Positions 44,059 to 49,484 of a stretch of DNA of 49,484 bases are shown here, piece after piece. A program made the position numbers and the translations under genes. Each line of letters opens with the position of its first letter. Position 1 is the first letter of the stretch. The DNA comes from Cryobacterium algoritolerans. Lineage in GTDB: Bacteria; Actinomycetota; Actinomycetes; Actinomycetales; Microbacteriaceae. A model generated the notes under the pieces. It did not search any database. It was not told the origin of the DNA and worked only from the letters and a program-made list of their open reading frames with translations. The stretch is from NCBI RefSeq assembly GCF_004402785.1, contig NZ_SOFP01000008.1:1-49484 (forward strand). Reading direction: 5' to 3'.

Positions 44059-46119
44059 ATGCCAGGCCTGAATCGTCGACGTTTTCTTCAGCTCGCGAGT
44101 GCTGGTGCCGCGAGCACCGCGCTCGCCGAAATGCTCGGCCAAAGCGTCGCGCGCGCTGCGTCGATCCCGGCCAACAGGGCCACCGGTTCCATCATGGACG
44201 TTGAGCACGTGGTGATCTTCATGCAGGAGAACCGCGCCTTCGATCACTATTTCGGCACGCTGAAGGGTGTTCGCGGTTTCGGCGATCCGCATCCTGCGAT
44301 CCTGCCCAGCGACAAGGACGTGTGGCACCAGAACAACGGCAGCCGGGACGTCCTCCCGTACCACCCGGAGGCTCCGAACCTCGGCATGCAGTTCATGGAG
44401 GACCTTGACCACTCCTGGAAGCTCACGCATGAGGCCTTTAACAACGGGAAGTACGATCGGTGGCTGCCGGCGAAGTCCGAAGCTACGATGGCGTTCTACG
44501 AGCGAAACGACATCCCGTTCCACTTCGCCCTCGCGGACGCGTTCACGGTCTGCGACCAGTATCACTGTTCCTTCCTTGGCCCGACGGACCCGAACCGATA
44601 CTTCATGTTCACGGGCTGGGACGGAAATGATGGCACGGGTGGGGGGCCGGATCTTTGGAATGCCGAGGTGGGCTACTCGTGGAGCACATATCCTGAGGAG
44701 CTTGAAAAGGCAGGGGTGAGCTGGAAGGTTTACCAGGACATCGGGGATGGCCTTGATGCCGTCGGCAATTGGGGTTGGACCAGTGACGCGCATATCGGTA
44801 ACTATGGCGACAACTCGCTCCTATACTTCAAGCAATTCCAGAACTCGGCGCCGGGCAGTCCCTTGTACGACAAGGCGCGTACGGGTACGAGCGCGAAGGC
44901 CGGGGACGACCTGTTCCGGATCTTCCGCGAGGACGTCGCCAAGGGGACGCTCCCTTCGGTCTCCTACGTTGTTGGCCCCGAGGCGTACACCGAGCACTCC
45001 AACTGGCCGCCGAACTTCGGCGCGTGGTACGCGGCCAATATCCTCAATATCCTGACCTCGAACCCAGAGGTGTGGAGCAAGACGGCTGTGCTGCACATGT
45101 ACGACGAGAACGACGGGTTCTACGACCACATCGTCCCTCCTCACCCCAACACGCCGCAGGTTCCGGGCGCGTCAACGGTCTCCACGGCAGGCGAGTGGTA
45201 CGACGGACGAATGACGCCGTCTGGCCGCAACGACGTTCCGGGCCATTTCGGCCTTGGTATGCGGGTTCCCATGGTCGTGGCGTCGCCGTGGAGCATGGGC
45301 GGGTGGGTCTGCTCGGAAACGTTCGACCACACCTCGATCATCCGCTTCCTCGAGGCACGCTTCGGCGTGAAGTCGCCGAATATCTCCCCGTGGCGCCGGG
45401 CGGTCAGCGGAGACCTCACCAGTGCGTTCGACTTCTCCGGAACGGGCGTCGGGAACACGGCCCTGCCCGACACCTCGGCATACAAGCCGGTCGACCATGA
45501 ACGCCACCCCAGCTACATCCCCTTCCCGCCGCCAGCGAACAGTATGCCCAAGCAAGAGCCGGGCACGCGCCCGTCCCGCCCGCTCGGCTATGCGCTGGAG
45601 GTCGATGCGAAGGTCGACGGCGGCAAACTGACCGCTCGCTGGGCGAACCGGGGCACCCTGGGCGCGCACGTCCAGGTTCGCTCCAACCTGCTCCCGGCCG
45701 CGCCGTACTCATACACAATCGGGGCAGGGGCCTCGCTGGAGGCGACCTGGGCACTCGGGGAGAAGTACGAGGTGCAGATGCACGGCCCCGCCGGCTGGTA
45801 CCGCCGACTCGCGGGGAGGACGGGAGGAGGCGATGTCCGCGTTTCGGTCGCCGGGGATGGGGCTGCCTCCCATGCCCAGCTCCAGATCACGAACGCCGGA
45901 ACCGCACCGGTCTCCCTCACACTGTCGGACGCCTATGGAAGCGAATCGCAGAGCCTCGCGCTCAACACCGGCCAGGGCAAAACGGTCGTCATCCCGACGT
46001 CGGGAGGCTGGTATGACCTCACCGTCACGTCCGCGGCGGACCCCGCGCTCCTCCGCGTCCTCGCAGGCCGTCTCGAGGATGGGCGTCCGCTCACGAGTGA
46101 TCCACAGCTCGGCCACTGA
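44059..46119 (+). CDS. Tat-exported phosphocholine-type phospholipase C
   Basis: This 686-residue phospholipase C has a twin-arginine signal (RRRFLQLASAGAASTALAEM, from residue 6), so it is exported folded by Tat. The phosphoesterase domain starts MDVEHVVIFMQENRAFDHYF, then TVCDQYHCSFLGPTDPNRYF and HMYDENDGFYDHIVPPHPNT with metal-binding residues. Two C-terminal beta domains (DUF756 type) follow from residue 500. The family cleaves phosphatidylcholine and sphingomyelin to diacylglycerol and phosphocholine. Its place after lipid-modifying genes fits a role in scavenging host or environmental lipids. The ribosome site aggag precedes the ATG. Confidence 0.92.
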   Translation: MPGLNRRRFLQLASAGAASTALAEMLGQSVARAASIPANRATGSIMDVEHVVIFMQENRAFDHYFGTLKGVRGFGDPHPAILPSDKDVWHQNNGSRDVLPYHPEAPNLGMQFMEDLDHSWKLTHEAFNNGKYDRWLPAKSEATMAFYERNDIPFHFALADAFTVCDQYHCSFLGPTDPNRYFMFTGWDGNDGTGGGPDLWNAEVGYSWSTYPEELEKAGVSWKVYQDIGDGLDAVGNWGWTSDAHIGNYGDNSLLYFKQFQNSAPGSPLYDKARTGTSAKAGDDLFRIFREDVAKGTLPSVSYVVGPEAYTEHSNWPPNFGAWYAANILNILTSNPEVWSKTAVLHMYDENDGFYDHIVPPHPNTPQVPGASTVSTAGEWYDGRMTPSGRNDVPGHFGLGMRVPMVVASPWSMGGWVCSETFDHTSIIRFLEARFGVKSPNISPWRRAVSGDLTSAFDFSGTGVGNTALPDTSAYKPVDHERHPSYIPFPPPANSMPKQEPGTRPSRPLGYALEVDAKVDGGKLTARWANRGTLGAHVQVRSNLLPAAPYSYTIGAGASLEATWALGEKYEVQMHGPAGWYRRLAGRTGGGDVRVSVAGDGAASHAQLQITNAGTAPVSLTLSDAYGSESQSLALNTGQGKTVVIPTSGGWYDLTVTSAADPALLRVLAGRLEDGRPLTSDPQLGH

Positions 46120-46251
46120 CCACAACCAGCCAGGACCGGGCGGCCGCGGCCCGGTTCGCTCCCATCCATTCGATGGCCCTGACCACTCGTTCGTCGCATC
46201 CCCGGACCGCCGTGTCCGGGGTGCAATCTCCAGCGGAATGAGTGCAGGGTT

Positions 46252-46992
46252 TCAGTGACCTTCCGACACAAGGCCACGGAGGAAGTCGCGGTCGCGGCGA
46301 TACAACGCCGCATGCCCGATGAACTCGGTGCGGCCCGTATCGGCCGCTCGACGATCAGTGAACTCGGCCAGGTCATCCAAACGCTCCGCTGCCACCCGTA
46401 GCACAGCCTCCGGCTCAAAAGGGTGACCGTAGGCACGGATGAGCGCCTCGAGCCGATCAGTCCGCGCGTCGGCCCTTGGCGAGTGATCGTCAGCGTACTC
46501 GCCAAGCGGGACGAGCCGGTAGGCCAGGTATGCAAAATCCCAGATGCGAGGGCCTGGCGAGGCGGTGTCGAAATCGATCAGACCGGTGAGGTGACCTGCC
46601 TGGAAAACCATGTTGTAGGGAGCCACGTCGTTCAGGCAGACAACTTCAACGGGATGGTGTGTGGGCAATTGCCAGTGCGCGGGCAGGTGCGCGATGGGTA
46701 CGCTCGCGTCGTGCACGCGGCGCAGAAGTGCACCGGCTTCCTGCAGGATCGTCGGCGACCACATCCACGCGGGTATCGGGTAGTTGCCGACTTCGCCGGG
46801 CAGGAACGCCAGGACCTCGCGTCCGTGTTCGTCGAGTCCTAACAGCTCCGGCACTTCGACGATGCCGGCATCCCGGAGGGTGGTGAGGAACCGGTGAACG
46901 GCGGGCGTCCACATACCCGTCGGCCGCCGCACGGTGTCTCCCACGCGTACCACCGAGTGTGAATTGCCGCCGGTAAGGGCTTCTTCGTTCAT
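46252..46992 (-). CDS. Aminoglycoside phosphotransferase-fold kinase
   Basis: This 246-residue protein of the APH/choline-kinase fold has a catalytic loop that reads VCLNDVAPYNMVFQAGHLTG, with the conserved Asp and Asn but Asn in place of the usual His before the Asp. The metal site reads LIDFDTASPGPRIWDFAYL. An N-terminal lobe is short (about 90 residues). The family phosphorylates antibiotics or small metabolites; resistance cannot be inferred. It is isolated, with long gaps on both sides. Confidence 0.87.
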   Translation of the reverse strand: MNEEALTGGNSHSVVRVGDTVRRPTGMWTPAVHRFLTTLRDAGIVEVPELLGLDEHGREVLAFLPGEVGNYPIPAWMWSPTILQEAGALLRRVHDASVPIAHLPAHWQLPTHHPVEVVCLNDVAPYNMVFQAGHLTGLIDFDTASPGPRIWDFAYLAYRLVPLGEYADDHSPRADARTDRLEALIRAYGHPFEPEAVLRVAAERLDDLAEFTDRRAADTGRTEFIGHAALYRRDRDFLRGLVSEGH

Positions 46993-47713
46993 CAGCCCAC
47001 GCTATCGAACCTCGCCGGGGTGAGACGTCCGGCGGTTCACGGAGACCTGATCGATTTCACTCGGGAAGCGTGAGCGAATCCTCTGCCCAACGGCAGGATC
47101 GGCGATCAAAGCACACCTCGGCGCGGTCATGATCTACGCTTGGCAAACCGGCGCTTGGCAGAGGGCCTTCTCTTTGGCGATGGTGGTCCCGACGGGGACT
47201 CCCGCTCCGGACCGGGCAGGACGACGGGCGGGAAGCTTCCTCCGCCTGGCCCAGTGTTGAAGGCATCAAAAAGAACCAGCATGACTGTCAGACCCGCCCG
47301 TGCGACGGAACGAAACGCGCTCGCAGTTCGACGGAGAAATGCACCGCGCCCAGGCACTCGACTCAACAGACCCACCTCTTCGGTTGCAGCCTAGCTGATG
47401 GCGAAAGCGCGGCACTTTTCCGACCTGAGTGAGACCGTTCCCCGCTGCACTTTCCCGAAAATAGTCCTCGAAAACCGGCTGGACCCACCTCTTCGACCAC
47501 AACTTCGGATCAGCTGGAACAGCCGCCCTTTGGCCGTCCGCCGCACCGGGTGGCGCGTATCGATCCCTCGCTCGACGTCGAGTGGCAGACCGGCGGACAT
47601 GATGCCACGACACCCACACCTGCTCGCAGTTGCCGTCGCCAGGTCGATTGGGCGAGGCCGCGCAAGAATGGGAGGCATGTCGTCCGTCCGCGGCGACCGA
47701 AGTGGAGCACCGC
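46993..47713. other. 721-base region with mobile-element debris
   Basis: No coding gene is supported. The 14 bases gacccacctcttcg occur twice (47369-47382 and 47482-47495). The second copy is part of an IS1380-transposase relic (47445-47512). Nothing is recognised between 46993 and 47360. Confidence 0.5.
47445..47512 (+). pseudogene. Relic of an IS1380-type transposase C-terminus (plus strand)
   Basis: These 68 bases are clearly similar, by eye, to the reverse complement of 48378-48445, which encodes LHLPEKWPWEAGWTYLFDHN. Shared pieces include ctgcactt, cccgaaaa, ccggctgga and cacaactt. The reading frame is broken here. It is the degraded end of a transposase gene. Confidence 0.6.
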
Positions 47714-48088
47714 ATGACTGAATCCGAGCTCGTCAACCTGTGGATCAGGACCCGCTGGCACATTATCGTGTCCCAGGTCGCCCCCACCTTCCTGCTCACG
47801 GCGCTGGTGGGCTTCCTGGCCCTGGGCCTGGCGACAGCAGACCCGAGCGTGCGGGTCGCTGCCGCCGGCGTGCTGCTGGCCTCTGGTGTCCTCGGCGCGC
47901 TGGTGCAGATCAACGCCGCCAATGAAGCTCTGGCGGTCATTGCCGATCTACGGGCCATCGGTGGCATGTCCGCCGTCACGCGGCGCATCCTGTCGGCGGC
48001 ACCCTGGGTGAACGTAGTGCGGTTCGTGACGCCGGCCGTGTTCGTCGTCGTCTACGTTGCCCTGCTAATCGCCCTGTTCGTCGGCTGA
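47714..48088 (+). CDS. Small membrane protein, 124 residues
   Basis: This 124-residue protein has three membrane helices: VAPTFLLTALVGFLALGLAT, VAAAGVLLASGVLGALVQIN and FVTPAVFVVVYVALLIALFV. The N-terminus is cytoplasmic-looking (TESELVNLWIRTRWH). The ATG at 47714 follows gtggag. No family is recognised. It lies between two inverted relics of a transposase C-terminus, so it may have arrived with, or been surrounded by, mobile DNA. Confidence 0.7.
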   Translation: MTESELVNLWIRTRWHIIVSQVAPTFLLTALVGFLALGLATADPSVRVAAAGVLLASGVLGALVQINAANEALAVIADLRAIGGMSAVTRRILSAAPWVNVVRFVTPAVFVVVYVALLIALFVG

Positions 48089-48367
48089 GGCAGCTTCGGT
48101 CAGGTTCTGGGCCACTCAAGCTGTCGTTCCAATGACCGGGTCGGGGTGGAGGTATTCGGCGACCGTCATCGACTTGTCGACCCTGATGGTCGAGGTCTGG
48201 TCGATGGCCATTCACCCTCGATGCACCGACCCGCTGGGGGTGGGTGGCGGTTTCGGATTTTGAGCGCGGTCGCTCGTTGTGGCGCGTTTGATCTGCGGGC
48301 CTCGCTGCCCAGTAGTTCCACGGAGTGTCCGAGTCGTGCCGGTTTTTGGCTGACGGTCAGAGGGCGG
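48089..48367. other. 279-base region without a gene
   Basis: This stretch between the membrane protein and the IS1380 relic contains no supported coding frame, repeat or regulatory site that I can recognise. Confidence 0.6.
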
Positions 48368-48540
48368 CTACTCCAGGGGTCCCAAGTTGTGATCGAAGAG
48401 GTAGGTCCAGCCGGCTTCCCACGGCCACTTTTCGGGTAAGTGCAGGGTGATACGGCGGGCGGACGATGCGATCCGTGCCGGAATCTGGACGAGTTTTCGT
48501 CTAATGGTGGCGGTCGTGGCACGGGCTGGGAGACTGCTGA
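48368..48540 (-). pseudogene. Relic of an IS1380-family transposase, C-terminal end (minus strand)
   Basis: On the minus strand the codons read RKLVQIPARIASSARRITLH, then LPEKWPWEAGWTYLFDHN and a stop at 48368-48370. This is the C-terminal pattern of IS1380-family transposases. The rest of the gene is missing on the upstream side, where the ISL3-type element begins (48548). The relic was probably cut by that insertion or by deletion. Confidence 0.7.
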
Positions 48541-48547
48541 TTTATCT

Positions 48548-49352
48548 GGCTCTCCTGACGTAACCGTGGGTTAAACCCGGCCGGGGAGTACTGGTTTATG
48601 CCCGCCGAGGTTGAGCATCGCGAGGGCGATGAGGGTGTCGGGTGTTTTGAAGCCGAAGGCGATGTGGGTGATGAGTCGGATCTTGGTGTTCATGGATTCG
48701 ACGTGGCCGTTGGAGAGGCTGTGCTCGATAGAGGCGAGGATCGCGGTGCGGTGCTTCACGATGCTTTTTTGGAGTTTGACGAAGGAAGCGATGCGGCAGC
48801 GGCGGGCCCGACCGACCCATTTGTTGAGCGCTTCGGTCGCTTCGTCGAGAGGCAGTTTGAAGATCACGCGGAGGCCTTCCTTCGACGACGCTGGCGATCC
48901 AGGCCGCACCGTCCGTGGACACCTGAGTGATCTGCGCCGAACGCTCCGGGCCTAACGCGTCGAAGAACGTCGCGAGGGTGGCTTTGTCTTGGCCCGGCGC
49001 CGCCCGGACGAGGCGGCCAGAATCGTGGTCGACGACGCAGGTCAAATACTTGTGGCCGCGCTTGTAGCTGATCTCGTCGATTCCGATCCGGGTGAGGTCG
49101 GCGAACTGGTCGTATTGCTTCCTGGATTTGCACCGAGCCCGCATCCAGGGACCGCCAGCGGCGACGCCCGTCACCAGCGTCGTGGCGGGGACATCGCTTC
49201 CAGCAGGACCCGCAGCGGTTGCGCATCGATGCCGTTGGACGCACCGACGCGACCAGAATGCCTGTTTCCACGTCAAGATCGACCGCTTCGACAATGGTTT
49301 TGTCGACTCGTTAAGGCGCTCGGAAACCACCCACCGTTACGTCAGGAGAGCC
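48548..49352 (-). mobile_element. Degenerate ISL3-family insertion sequence
   Basis: This 805-bp element is bounded by terminal inverted repeats (48548-48573 and 49327-49352) that match at 23 of 26 positions and start ggctctcctgacgtaac. Inside is a broken ISL3 transposase on the minus strand. The length is well below the 1.3-1.5 kb usual for the family, so it carries an internal deletion of about 0.4 kb. No 8-bp target duplication is evident (atttatct on the left, ataaaaat on the right). Confidence 0.88.
48571..49330 (-). pseudogene. ISL3-family transposase, frame-broken and deleted
   Basis: Transposase pieces lie in three frames. The N-terminal zinc-binding part is VEAVDLDVETGILVASVRP, then RCGSCWKRCPRHDAGDG. 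The middle is IGIDEISYKRGHKYLTCVVD (first catalytic Asp) and ITQVSTDGAAWIASVV (second Asp). The C-terminal part is LRVIFKLPLDEATEALNKWV and GHVESMNTKIRLITHIAFGF (catalytic Glu), ending LNLGGHKPVLPGRV at 48571. About 130 residues between the second Asp and the C-terminal part are missing. It cannot make an active enzyme. Confidence 0.88.
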
Positions 49353-49484
49353 ATAAAAATAGGCCGAACATCCGCTGACGAGTAGCCCCTGATGGTAGCG
49401 CTAGTCCGGCGACCCGGTAGCAGAATTCCGGGAACACGGTAGCGCTGGCGCTGGTGAACTGCTGTGCTGTGGAAGGACAACGCG
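49353..49484. other. Right-edge sequence with short direct repeats
   Basis: The last 132 bases hold ggtagcgct twice (49394-49402 and 49439-49447) and a related ggtagcaga at about 49416. This could be the end of another mobile element that continues outside the window. There is no coding frame. Confidence 0.35.

Noticed and set aside
48166..48522. 118-codon minus-strand frame
   Set aside because: It is out of frame with the IS1380-type transposase tail, which explains the sequence better.

Overview
The window is high-GC DNA from an actinobacterium. Gene content and order (a suf operon with a Rieske ferredoxin between sufD and sufC, divergent glgC/glgA, DUF3099-SURF1, DUF3097, Lrp/AsnC, type B L31) point to the family Microbacteriaceae. 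I cannot name the genus from sequence alone.

Positions 1-33,000 read as compact core chromosome. It opens with the end of sufB followed by sufD, Rieske, sufC and a DUF59 (SufT-like) gene for Fe-S cluster assembly. Next come a frameshifted flavin monooxygenase with a divergent TetR regulator, an ABC-F ATPase, and a SURF1 / small protein / DUF3099 operon. These are followed by a FabG-like reductase, serB, and glgC divergent from a GT4 glycogen gene (GlgA/GlgM type). Then come an orphan ABC ATPase, rpmE2, a DnaQ-like exonuclease, an alpha/beta hydrolase coupled to a GT4 glycosyltransferase, a histidine phosphatase with a sirtuin, a SpoU methyltransferase overlapping a D,D-carboxypeptidase, an SGNH hydrolase, and an SF2 helicase. 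The core part continues with a transsulfuration-type PLP enzyme and its divergent Lrp/AsnC regulator, a cold shock gene, DUF3097, a dnaE2 relic, a slipin, an SRAP (HMCES/YedK) gene, SMP-30, DUF1345, a J-domain protein and a HAD phosphatase.

Positions 32,500-46,100 read as an accessory lipid region. A TetR gene faces an internally deleted copy of oleate hydratase and then a full-length oleate hydratase, followed by an MMPL exporter and a convergent DHA2-type MFS pump. Next is a two-gene operon that matches tmsA-tmsB, which makes 10-methylstearate from oleoyl chains. A GNAT gene and a Tat-exported phosphocholine-type phospholipase C follow. Hydration and methylation both act at the same double bond of oleate, so I read the region as oleate and membrane-lipid tailoring plus efflux. 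The grouping is inference.

The right end (46,250-49,484) holds an aminoglycoside-phosphotransferase-fold kinase, a small membrane protein lying between two inverted relics of an IS1380-type transposase, and a deleted, frame-broken ISL3-family element with clear terminal inverted repeats.

Three different short tandem repeats (16 bp x4, 14 bp x5, 21 bp x8) each begin or end inside the stop codon of a gene. Decay is frequent: the FMO, dnaE2, DsrE-like, short oleate hydratase, IS1380 and ISL3 relics are all described below.
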